DNA of 7,938 nucleotides from JALYXS01 sp051003795 (GTDB lineage: Bacteria; Acidobacteriota; Terriglobia; Bryobacterales; Bryobacteraceae), in assembly GCA_051003795.1 (NCBI GenBank), contig JBPCKZ010000132.1:1-7938 (forward strand), in the 5' to 3' direction. The notes beneath the pieces were generated by a model. That model did not search any database. It saw nothing but the letters and a program-made list of their open reading frames with translations, and was not told where the DNA came from. Position 1 is the stretch's first letter; each line of letters starts with the position of its first letter. A program made the translations under genes and the position numbers. Below are positions 1 through 5,694 of the stretch, piece by piece.

Positions 1-83
1 CAGCGCACACACAGGAGGATCACGTCGTCGGAGAACCATCGTTTTCTAAACAATGGATTACGGCCAGTGCCGTGCTTTCGCAT
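1..83 (-). CDS. IS6-family transposase, N-terminal 28 codons (runs off left edge)
   Basis: Read on the minus strand from ATG at 83, the frame stays open to the window edge and gives 28 residues. They contain NPLFRKRWFSDDVILLCVR, which matches the conserved beginning of IS6/IS240-type DDE transposases (a basic/aromatic stretch, then an I/V-x-L-C-V-R-W helix; the next codon begins TG, consistent with Trp). These enzymes catalyse replicative transposition of their insertion sequence. A terminal inverted repeat of the expected type lies about 30 bases upstream of the start (114-128), so gene and element end agree. The DDE catalytic core lies beyond the window, so it cannot be said whether the gene is intact. 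The family assignment rests on a short segment plus the end sequence. Confidence 0.7.
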   Translation of the reverse strand, partial: MRKHGTGRNPLFRKRWFSDDVILLCVR

Positions 84-113
84 GTTCTCATTCTGAGTGA
101 ACCCTAAAACCAA

Positions 114-128
114 GGTGCAACAGAACCC
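114..128 (-). repeat. Terminal inverted repeat of the IS6-family element
   Basis: The minus-strand sequence GGGTTCTGTTGCACC keeps the G-TTCTGTTGCA core typical of IS6-family ends. It sits about 30 bases upstream of the transposase start codon, as expected. The partner repeat is beyond the left edge. Confidence 0.6.
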
Positions 129-303
129 GCGATACCCTGAATCGTCATCTCCGCCGAATCAACGACCGGAATCCCTGACTAGCTCTCACCCGCCGTTTGA
201 TCGCTCGGTGATCCTGCTGTACTGACGTGGGACGTTGCGCCAGTCAACGCACTGTTAAGTCGTAACCCCATTGGCAGGAGAACGCGTGGGATATCGAATG
301 GCT
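129..303. other. Spacer with no recognised gene
   Basis: This stretch lies between the IS6 end and the stop codon of the AT-hook gene. The minus-strand frame at 179-364 only reads the AT-hook gene in a shifted frame and carries no recognisable motif. No promoter, RNA gene or clear terminator was seen. Confidence 0.5.
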
Positions 304-483
304 TCAGCTTATTCTTGGACCAGGCGGACGGCCCCGTTTTGTTTTGGACGCTGACTTCAGCCATGCGGGCGGGCGCCCCCGATGATTGCGCCGACTTTGG
401 GCCAGCTTCACCAGTGCGGAAATAGCGTCATCTAAGTTCTGCCGCTCAGTTTGCATTTCTTCGATGATTTTTGCCAGATTCAT
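304..483 (-). CDS. Small protein with two AT-hook (RGRPP) motifs
   Basis: Reading the minus strand from ATG at 483 to TGA at 304-306 gives 59 residues. Residues 1-30 are predicted helical and amphipathic (MNLAKIIEEMQTERQNLDDA, then ISALVKLAQS). The C-terminal half is strongly basic and carries two copies of RGRPP, at residues 35-39 and 50-54. RGRP is the core of the AT-hook, which binds the minor groove of AT-rich DNA. The layout (short helix or coiled coil, then one or two RGRPP/RRGRP segments) resembles small proteins that I recall as common in Acidobacteriota; their function is unknown. The gene diverges from the SBBP gene across an AT-rich 204-base gap, so that gap is a possible binding site. 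The ribosome binding site is weak (AAAAGG just before ATG). DNA binding is inference from the motif. The reading frame itself is convincing. Confidence 0.75.
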   Translation of the reverse strand: MNLAKIIEEMQTERQNLDDAISALVKLAQSRRNHRGRPPAWLKSASKTKRGRPPGPRIS

Positions 484-540
484 GCCTTTTATTTCTAATT
501 AAACTAATTATTACTGAATAGAGGTCCGTGCCGCACACAT

Positions 541-571
541 ATTATAGCTATTTTAGGCTAAATTAGCGCAA
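541..571 (-). promoter_or_regulatory. Candidate promoter for the AT-hook gene
   Basis: On the minus strand there is a perfect -10 hexamer TATAAT at 541-546. A weak -35-like TTGCGC lies at 566-571, with a long 19-base spacer. Transcription would begin near 534, giving a leader of about 50 bases before ATG at 483. The -10 match is strong, but the surroundings are AT-rich, so chance matches are possible. Confidence 0.4.
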
Positions 572-614
572 TAATTACTCGGCTTGCCACAATATGCTAT
601 GATTCCAAAATAGC
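547..614. repeat. Separated inverted repeat GCTATTTT / AAAATAGC in the divergent promoter gap
   Basis: GCTATTTT at 547-554 is the exact reverse complement of AAAATAGC at 607-614. One arm sits directly upstream of the minus-strand -10, the other just after the plus-strand extended -10. A shorter palindrome, GCTAT(9)ATAGC at 596-614, overlaps the plus-strand -10. The position suits an operator serving both genes, but the arms are short and in AT-rich DNA. Confidence 0.3.
595..603 (+). promoter_or_regulatory. Candidate extended -10 promoter for the SBBP gene
   Basis: TGCTATGAT at 595-603 has the extended -10 form (TGn directly before a TATGAT hexamer). Extended -10 promoters can work without a good -35, and none is obvious here (TTACTC at 575-580, 17-base spacer). 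It would place the transcript start near 610, about 80 bases before the SBBP start. Confidence 0.35.
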
Positions 615-653
615 GAAGGGGCGACAGAATCGTGTTTTTGCTGGAGAGCCCGC

Positions 654-698
654 GTGAACATGACTAATAGACTGAAAAGCGCGATTTGTGAACAATAG
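654..698 (+). other. 14-codon reading frame with good SD, overlapping the SBBP start
   Basis: GGAGAG at 643-648 is well placed for GTG at 654 (5 bases) and less so for the in-frame ATG at 660. The frame encodes MNMTNRLKSAICEQ and stops at TAG 696-698. It overlaps the SBBP start codon (688) in another frame. Its Arg and Lys would suit the n-region of a signal peptide, which the SBBP protein lacks. It is either a leader peptide that couples translation or the original SBBP start cut off by a small frameshift. Confidence 0.4.
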
Positions 699-3483
699 TA
701 CACTGTCCCAGCTCTTTATCCTATTCTTCTATACTGCTGCCCTTGCCCGGTCGCGGCCGGATCCCAAGATCTTAGAGGCATACCGCAACATTGGCCTGAA
801 ATTTCACCCTGTTGGCGATTCCTCCGGCCATACCGTCGCGTTTGTGTCGAGGGGAGCCGGCTATCAGATTACCGTTGCGGCCGATGGCGTAACCATGGAC
901 TTCAGCCAAAATTCCCGCTCCAAACCGTCGTCGATCCGGATGAGCTTTCCCGGCGGGAAAAGCATCCCAGCCGTTGAGGGCTTCGAACTTCAGCTCAGCC
1001 ACGACAATTTCCTGATCGGGCAGGACCGGTCGCGTTGGCGCACCAACGTGCCCCAATACGGGAAGGTACTGGTTCGCGGCGTCTATCCCGGCATCGATGT
1101 CGTTTATTATGGCAACGGACGGCAGCTGGAATACGATCTGATCGTTTTGCCTGGCGCGGACGTGAGCAGGATTCGGCTTGCGTTGGAAGGAGCCGACCGC
1201 CTTCAGATCACTCCGGGGGAAGATCTTGCCATCCACACGGGTACCCAGGAAGTGCTTCTGCGGAAGCCCAAGATTTATCAGGAAATTAATAACAGGAAAA
1301 GACAGGTATCCGGGCGCTATGTTCTGAACGGTAAGGGAAATGTCGGCTTCGAGATCGCGAAGTACGACCACAGTCGCGCGCTAATCATAGATCCCGTTCT
1401 GAACTATTCCACATACTTCGGCGGCGGGGGCGACGCAGGGGCGTTCGCCGTCGCTACGGACAGCTCGGGAAACGTGTACCTTACCGGTTTCAGCGCTTCC
1501 GCCGACTTCCCGTCAACCGCCGGTTCGGTCCAGACCGGTAAACATGAAGGAAGCTTTGCCATCTTCGTCAGTAAGTTGAACTCCACCGGCACGGGTATTG
1601 TTTACTCGACTTATATCGGAGGCACCGGAGATGAAGAGGGATACGGAATCGCGGTGGATTCCTCGGGCAACGCCTACGTGACCGGCTATACCAACTCCAG
1701 CGATTTTCCGGCAACGGCAGGATCCCTCCAAACCACCATTGGTGGCTCGGACGACGCCTTTGTTCTGAAGCTGAACCCGGCGGGCACCGCCCTGGTTTAC
1801 GCGACCTATCTGGGCGGAAGGGGCTCGGACGCGGCTTATGGAGTCGCGGTGGATGCTTCCGGAAACGCGTATGTTGCGGGCACCACGGCGTCGGCAACGT
1901 TCCCGGCGACCGTCGGCTCTTACCAAAAAAACTATGGCGGGGGAACGAAAGACGCGTTTGTCAGCAAGCTGAATTCGACGGGATCGCAGTTGCTCTACTC
2001 CACCTTTCTAGGCGGATCGGCGGAAGACGTAGCCTTCGGTCTGGCCGTGAATACGTCCGGCACGGCATTCGTCACGGGCTACACCTATTCCTCTAATTTT
2101 CCAGCCACCGTGGGAGCCCTGCAAACCAAGTCGGCGGGCGGTTCCGAAGCGTTTGTCACGGCGTTGAACGCTCAGGGTTCCGCGCTGGTCTATTCCACCT
2201 ATCTCGGCGGTAGCGGTGACGATTCGGCGAGCGCCATCACCATCGATGGTTCCAGCAGCGCCTTCGTGACCGGATATACGGGTTCCGGCAATTTCCCCCA
2301 CACGAACGGCGTTTTTCAAGCGGCCAAAGCCGCGGGTGAAGACGCATTCATCGCCAAATTAGATCCGGTCGGCGCCACTCTTTCGTTCGCCACTTTCTTG
2401 GGGGGAACCGGCGACGATTTTGGGTTGGCAATCGGGGTCGACTCGGCCGGAACCGTGTACGTAGCGGGCGACACCACCTCCACCGATTTCCCGCAAAGCG
2501 CCGATGCGGTTCAACCGTCGTCTCAAGGCGGCGAGTTCACTTCGTTTCTGGCGATTTTGAATCAAACTGGTACGGTGCTGAATTACGGCACATACTTCGG
2601 CGGCGGAGTGCATGAAACCGCGTACGGTCTGACAGTAGGCGCCCCCGGGCAGATTTTTCTGGCGGGCTATACTGCGTCGACCGATTTCCCGGTCACGCCT
2701 GGCGTACTGCAACTCTCGTCAAACGGAAAAGAAGACGCATTCGTCGCTTCTTTTTCCGGGGTCTCCTCCCCCTGCTCTTATGCGCTTTCTTTCCCGGACG
2801 CAACCGTTCCCGTTGCTGGAGGAAGCGGCTCCGTGACGCTCACTACTGGCCCGGGCTGCTCCTGGACGGTGACCAGCAACGCCGCGTGGCTCACAGTCGG
2901 CGCTCCCCGGAGTGGTAGCGGCACCGCCAGTATCATTTACACGGCAAGTACAAATACCGGGCAGCCCACGCGATCCGGGGACCTGACCATTGCGGGAATT
3001 ACGTTCCCGGTAACGCAGATCGGGGGAACTTCCCAGCCGCCCACGGCTGATTCGGTGACACCGAAGTCGGGTGCGGGCCTGAGCCAGACCTTCACCTTCA
3101 AGTATTCGAGCGGGGGTGGCTACAAGTACCTCAATGAGGTGCATGCCCTGATCAACAGCAGCCAGAGTCCCGCCGGGGGCTGCTCTCCCTATTACGTTCA
3201 GGCAAACAATGCATTGTTTCTCCTGAGCGATGATGGAATCACGCCGCTGCTAGGCTCGATCACGCCGGGGAGCGCCGGAACTCTTCAGAACGGCCAATGC
3301 TCGATAAGCGGAACGGAGTCCTCCGTCAGCGGCTCGGGCAACACGCTCGCGCTTAACTTGGCGGTGACTTTCAGCATCGGGTTGCTGGGAGATCAGACTG
3401 TGTACGGCTATGCCATTGACAACGGCAATCTGTCCGGCACGTGGAAGGCGCTGGGAACGTACTCCATCCGATTTTTCTTTTAA
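688..3483 (+). CDS. Secreted SBBP-repeat (beta-propeller) protein with BACON domain
   Basis: This 931-residue protein begins at GTG 688, the only early start, since TGA stops at 661 and 673 close the frame upstream. A hydrophobic stretch (LFILFFYTAALA, residues 9-20) ending in ALA looks like a signal peptide but has no basic n-region (see 654-698). Residues about 28-237 form the N-terminal domain usual in SBBP proteins (DUF7948-like), with the motif VLVRGVYPGIDVVYYGNG. Seven SBBP repeats of 65-66 residues follow (238-695), each with a Y-S/A-T-Y/F-L-G-G start, a D-x-S-G-N-x-Y-V-T/A-G core and a DAFV-x-KL end. Residues about 696-778 are a BACON domain, with CSW and the TSNAAWLTV core. Residues about 785-931 are a C-terminal domain I cannot name but recall from similar acidobacterial proteins. 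Family knowledge suggests an extracytoplasmic binding or structural role, perhaps toward glycans; no catalytic site is seen. A weak AAAAG precedes the start. Confidence 0.9.
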   Translation: MNNSTLSQLFILFFYTAALARSRPDPKILEAYRNIGLKFHPVGDSSGHTVAFVSRGAGYQITVAADGVTMDFSQNSRSKPSSIRMSFPGGKSIPAVEGFELQLSHDNFLIGQDRSRWRTNVPQYGKVLVRGVYPGIDVVYYGNGRQLEYDLIVLPGADVSRIRLALEGADRLQITPGEDLAIHTGTQEVLLRKPKIYQEINNRKRQVSGRYVLNGKGNVGFEIAKYDHSRALIIDPVLNYSTYFGGGGDAGAFAVATDSSGNVYLTGFSASADFPSTAGSVQTGKHEGSFAIFVSKLNSTGTGIVYSTYIGGTGDEEGYGIAVDSSGNAYVTGYTNSSDFPATAGSLQTTIGGSDDAFVLKLNPAGTALVYATYLGGRGSDAAYGVAVDASGNAYVAGTTASATFPATVGSYQKNYGGGTKDAFVSKLNSTGSQLLYSTFLGGSAEDVAFGLAVNTSGTAFVTGYTYSSNFPATVGALQTKSAGGSEAFVTALNAQGSALVYSTYLGGSGDDSASAITIDGSSSAFVTGYTGSGNFPHTNGVFQAAKAAGEDAFIAKLDPVGATLSFATFLGGTGDDFGLAIGVDSAGTVYVAGDTTSTDFPQSADAVQPSSQGGEFTSFLAILNQTGTVLNYGTYFGGGVHETAYGLTVGAPGQIFLAGYTASTDFPVTPGVLQLSSNGKEDAFVASFSGVSSPCSYALSFPDATVPVAGGSGSVTLTTGPGCSWTVTSNAAWLTVGAPRSGSGTASIIYTASTNTGQPTRSGDLTIAGITFPVTQIGGTSQPPTADSVTPKSGAGLSQTFTFKYSSGGGYKYLNEVHALINSSQSPAGGCSPYYVQANNALFLLSDDGITPLLGSITPGSAGTLQNGQCSISGTESSVSGSGNTLALNLAVTFSIGLLGDQTVYGYAIDNGNLSGTWKALGTYSIRFFF
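1399..2772 (+). repeat. Seven tandem coding repeats (SBBP, 65-66 residues each)
   Basis: The repeats begin at residues 238, 304, 369, 435, 500, 565 and 631 of the SBBP protein (nucleotides 1399, 1597, 1792, 1990, 2185, 2380 and 2578). Each encodes (L/I)-x-(Y/F)-x-T-(Y/F)-x-G-G ... G-x-x-(Y/F)-(V/L)-(T/A)-G ... (D/N/T)-F-P ... A-F-(V/I). Repeats 1, 6 and 7 diverge most; the middle copies are closest. The arrangement matches a seven-bladed propeller. The long antisense reading frames under this region are by-products of the repeated, GC-rich codons. Confidence 0.85.
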
Positions 3484-3561
3484 AACTTGGGGCTTCGGGG
3501 GTGAGTGGCCACATCCAACGAGTGCGGCAGAAGGTCGGGGTCGATGCGCTCTTTCAGCGGA

Positions 3562-3604
3562 CCCGTGGTTCCAACCCATCCTCGGGGTGAAACCACCGGA
3601 TTTT
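3562..3604 (+). terminator. Possible Rho-independent terminator after the SBBP gene
   Basis: GTGGTT (3565-3570) pairs with AACCAC (3591-3596). Inside it ACCC (3574-3577) pairs with GGGT (3585-3588) around a 7-base loop. The stem is followed by CGGATTTTGTC, so the T-run is short. It lies about 80 bases after the SBBP stop. Confidence 0.4.
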
Positions 3605-3850
3605 GTCATTTGCGTAAAAGACTATTTCCACCATATTGTTTTAATTTAACAGGAGTTTCCTCAGTTTTTGACGGCTGATTGAGGCAAGCTGAAGCTGAGG
3701 AATTTCAGGCGCTTACGGCGATTGTGAAGTGGACGGGGGCGAAAACCGTGATAGAAGGGTTTTTGCGAAATCAATCCACCACCACAAGGAGCCGCCCCCA
3801 CGTGCAAGATAGCAAACTCCGCTCACGACTGAAAGCGCAGCTGACGAAGT
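3605..3850. other. Region between the hairpin and recognisable ISAzo13 homology
   Basis: The plus-strand frame from TTG at 3679 is open here and runs into the transposase relic, but residues before about 3850 match no part of the family I recognise. No left terminal repeat of the ISAzo13 element was found. An 8-base inverted repeat, TTCCTCAG (3657-3664) / CTGAGGAA (3695-3702), with a 30-base loop lies across the start of this frame. The region is probably the joint left by a deletion that removed the left part of the element. Confidence 0.4.
3657..3702. repeat. Inverted repeat TTCCTCAG / CTGAGGAA
   Basis: Perfect 8-base arms at 3657-3664 and 3695-3702 are separated by 30 bases. An AGGAG lies at 3651-3655. 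It may be a fragment of an element end or chance; no matching copy was seen elsewhere in the window. Confidence 0.3.
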
Positions 3851-4651
3851 TCTCCTCCGAACTGTACCAAATGGATTTCTCTTTGCGCGTCAACCGGAAG
3901 CAGATCGCCACCAACTCCAGTCCGTACCGGGATCAGCAATTCCAACACATTTCCTCGCTGCGGGCGCGCTTCCAGCATCAGGGCCTTCCCATCATTAGCG
4001 TCGACAGCAAGAAACGCGAATTGATCGGCAACTTCAAAAACCCCGGGGCCAAATGGGATCGCTCGTCAGTTCGGGTGAACGATCACGACTTCCGCTCCGA
4101 TGCCAGCGGGGTAGGTATCTCCTACGGCATTTACGACCCGCCGAACAACCGCGGTACCGTCTGCGTCGGCATCTCGCACGATACGCCGGCCTTCGCAGCC
4201 CATTCCATCGCCACCTGGTGGAAACGCGAGGGAGCACGCCGCCATGGCAGTGCTCCCAAGCTCCTGGTTCTGGCGGAACTCCGGTGGCAGTAACGGCTGC
4301 AGCTCTTGGGCATGGAAAATCGAAATCCAGGCTCAGTTGTGCAACCCGTTTGGCATCACCGCTACGATGGCTCATTACCCCACCGGTGCTTCCAAATGGA
4401 ATCCCATCGAGCACCGTCTGTTCTCTGAAATCTCCAAACACTGGGCCGCCGAGCCACTGGTCAGCTAGGAGAAGATGCTCGGCTTCATTCGCAATACCTG
4501 TACCAAGACCAGACTCGTTGTGACCGCGTATCTGGACCGAGCAGTCTATCCAACCGGTCTCAAACCAGACCGTCAGCTCATCTCGTCGCTCGCTCTCAAA
4601 CCCGCCAAAACTCTACCGCGTTGGAACTACACCATCGCACCCAATCTGTGA
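3679..4651 (+). pseudogene. ISAzo13-family transposase, decayed
   Basis: The sequence matches ISAzo13-type DDE transposases from about 3850 onward. The first catalytic Asp is in SVDSKKRELIGNFKNPGAKW (codon 4003-4005). The middle motif is Y-G-I-Y-D followed by HDTPAFA. The third acidic residue is in HYPTGASKWNPIEHRLFSEI (Glu codon 4409-4411). The gene ends in RWNYTIAPNL with TGA at 4649-4651. Three faults are visible. The usual N-terminal part (HTH and the stretch before the core, perhaps 150 residues or more) is missing or unrecognisable. One extra A at 4277-4278 changes the expected GCG-GAC-TCC-GGT-GGC (A-D-S-G-G) and shifts the frame exactly at the second catalytic Asp, giving a stop at 4291. 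TAG at 4466-4468 replaces a likely Tyr codon in S-x-E-K-M-L. The enzyme cannot be active as it stands. Confidence 0.85.
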
Positions 4652-4671
4652 AGTTAATTTTGCGTGGACCC
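4652..4671 (+). repeat. Probable right end of the ISAzo13-family element
   Basis: GTTAATTTTGCGTGGACCC at 4653-4671 directly follows the transposase stop. It has the GTTAATTT...GACCC pattern I associate with ISAzo13 ends. The next base begins reverse transcriptase coding sequence on the other strand, which fixes the joint at about 4671/4672. No matching left copy was found in the window. Confidence 0.5.
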
Positions 4672-5220
4672 TTAGCTCGCATCCGCTTGCCGAATCGTGT
4701 TGCGCTTCACCACAAAGTTCCCGTCCCGTTTCTTCCCGCTGATGTGCGTGAAGCCGAGAAAGTCGAACGTCTCGGGCTTGCCTTCTCCTCTTTGCTTCCG
4801 GTTCCGCTCGGCAAACTGCCCGAACTCGATCCGGCGCGTTTTGTCTGGGTGCAGTTCCAACCCGAACTTTCCTAACCGTTCCCGGAAATCGGCCAGGAAA
4901 CGATCCGCTTCAGCCCGATGCTGGAACCCGAGTACATTGTCCTCCGCATAGCGAATCACAATGACATCGCCTCGCGCGCACTTTTTGCGCCAGACGTCCA
5001 CCCATAGGTCGAATACGTAATGCAGATAGATATTGGCAAGCAACGGCGAAATCACTGAACCTTGCGGAGTACCCATCCTCGTATCCTTCCATTCGCCTTC
5101 CTCCATCACTCCCGCCTTCAACCATTTCTGGATCAAGCGGAGAATGCGACGGTCAGCAACGCGGTGCTGGACGAACTTTAAGAGCCACTCGTGCGATAAA
5201 TTATCGAAGGAAACCACCAC
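4672..5220 (-). pseudogene. ltrA: Group II intron reverse transcriptase fragment
   Basis: The 182-residue minus-strand frame is the middle of a group II intron-encoded reverse transcriptase (LtrA type). It shows FDNLSHEWLLKFVQ, then GTPQGSVISPLLANIYLHY (RT motif B region), the YADD position, LELHPDKTRRIEFG, and ETFDFLGFTHI. Full proteins are more than twice this length. The N-terminal RT block with the first catalytic Asp is gone: upstream, GGTTTCCTTCGAT looks like an F-F-D segment with one extra C. The active site reads YAED (codons at 4936-4950) instead of YADD. Near the end an extra G at 4690-4691 converts an expected T-I-R-K-R-M-R-A-K into T-I-R-Q-A-D-A-S-stop. The homology then breaks at the ISAzo13 end, so the maturase and HNH domains are absent. 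No intron RNA domains V/VI were seen. Confidence 0.85.
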
Positions 5221-5252
5221 ACACTACCCACCATCAGCAGTTCCCGGAACGG

Positions 5253-5690
5253 GTGACCATCACCCGCCCGCATCACCCATTTCAAGGACAGTCTCTGGAA
5301 GTACTCCGGCAGGCGCGCATGCCCGACGGTTTGCAGTTCGTTGTCATTCTGCCGGACGGAAGTAAATCGCTGATGCCCGCCGATTGGACGGACTTCAACA
5401 CTGCTTCCTCCGCGCCACAGGACCCTCTACTTGTCGGCTCTCTGGACGACCTGCTGCGTCTCCGCGGCCTCGTCGACAGGCTCCTCCCTCGCGCTGCCGA
5501 CTTGCCAGTAAGATCTGGGGCAGGCCAGGAGAGCCATGCCCCAACTGAATCTGAACTTCAGCGACATCCCCATTCCCGAGACATGCCTGTGGGAGCAGTT
5601 CGACGACGAGCAAAAACGGATTGTCATCGAGACTCTGGCGCGCCTCTTTGTCAAAGCGACCCGCGACAAGCAACAGGAGCAGACCAATGA
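5253..5690 (+). CDS. DUF5372-like protein, first gene of the recombinase module
   Basis: The frame from GTG 5253 encodes 145 residues. The first 85 or so look like a real protein of a family I recall as DUF5372, found next to recombinases. They contain TITRPHHPFQGQSLEVL, LQFVVILPDGSKSLMPADWT and a leucine-rich helix GSLDDLLRLRGLVDRLL. Function is unknown; a role as accessory to the recombinase is inference from position. The true start is uncertain: the open frame continues upstream as QQFPER, which would fit the family, and the left part may have been lost at the joint with the reverse transcriptase. From 5536 the frame is also occupied by the 52-residue gene in another frame. The C-terminal 50 residues are Arg/His/Ser-rich and look like an out-of-frame reading, yet the stop (TGA 5688-5690) overlaps the recombinase ATG in the classic ATGA fashion. 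Known members are often nearer 100 residues. The core is well supported, the C-terminus is not. Confidence 0.6.
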   Translation: MTITRPHHPFQGQSLEVLRQARMPDGLQFVVILPDGSKSLMPADWTDFNTASSAPQDPLLVGSLDDLLRLRGLVDRLLPRAADLPVRSGAGQESHAPTESELQRHPHSRDMPVGAVRRRAKTDCHRDSGAPLCQSDPRQATGADQ

Positions 5691-5694
5691 CTGA
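5536..5694 (+). CDS. 52-residue conserved-looking protein, second gene of the recombinase module
   Basis: ATG at 5536 follows AGGAGAG (5527-5533) and the frame ends at TGA 5692-5694, overlapping the recombinase ATG (5687) by 8 bases. The 52 residues have the form ...IPIPETCLWEQFDDEQKRIV followed by IETLARLFVKA. This E-x-x-x-W-x-x-F/L-D-x-E-Q-x-x-x-V-I-x-x-L-A-x-L pattern recurs in tiny proteins encoded beside transposases and recombinases. It is acidic at the start, basic at the end and probably two helices. Its role is not known; a recombination accessory or regulatory subunit is an inference from invariable-looking placement. It lies wholly inside the DUF5372 open frame, in a different frame. 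The strong Shine-Dalgarno and good family pattern make this the better-supported reading of the region. Confidence 0.75.
   Translation: MPQLNLNFSDIPIPETCLWEQFDDEQKRIVIETLARLFVKATRDKQQEQTND
5675..5679 (+). promoter_or_regulatory. Ribosome binding site deciding the recombinase start
   Basis: AGGAG at 5675-5679 lies 7 bases before ATG 5687. This favours 5687 over the in-frame ATG at 5621, which sits inside the 52-residue gene and would add 22 residues without family resemblance. Confidence 0.75.

Larger units (their letters stand above)
1..128 (-). mobile_element. IS6-family insertion sequence, 5' end only
   Basis: The element is defined by the transposase start at 1-83 and an inverted-repeat-like end at 114-128. 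Read on the minus strand, that end is GGGTTCTGTTGCACC, close to the GGTTCTGTTGCAAA type of end known for IS6-family elements. The exact outer base (127 or 128) is uncertain because the other end and the target duplication are outside the window. Confidence 0.6.

Noticed and set aside
179..364. Minus-strand frame of 61 codons near the left side
   Set aside because: It reads the AT-hook gene in a shifted frame and shows no family pattern, whereas the frame at 304-483 carries two clear RGRPP motifs.
772..1371. 199-codon minus-strand frame under the SBBP gene, with similar frames at 1513-1926, 2008-2319, 2359-2712 and 2719-3144
   Set aside because: The plus-strand SBBP protein is clearly coding here. 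The antisense frames follow from GC-rich, repeated codons and have no recognisable domain.
1399..2772. Regularly spaced repeats that could be taken for a CRISPR or satellite array
   Set aside because: The period is about 195-198 bases, the copies are diverged at DNA level, and they are conserved as protein repeats in one frame.
4053..4523. 156-codon plus-strand frame and the minus-strand frame at 4034-4441 over the transposase relic
   Set aside because: Both are Arg/Pro-rich shifted readings of the ISAzo13 sequence, whose conserved motifs lie in other frames.
4672..5220. Reverse transcriptase as part of a retron, DGR or defence system
   Set aside because: The motifs match group II intron enzymes, the active site is altered, both ends are missing, and no msr/msd RNA, template repeat or partner gene is present.
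5621..5686. Longer recombinase start at ATG 5621
   Set aside because: The added 22 residues are an out-of-frame reading of the 52-residue gene. ATG 5687 has an SD at ideal spacing and gives the usual short lead before the catalytic domain.
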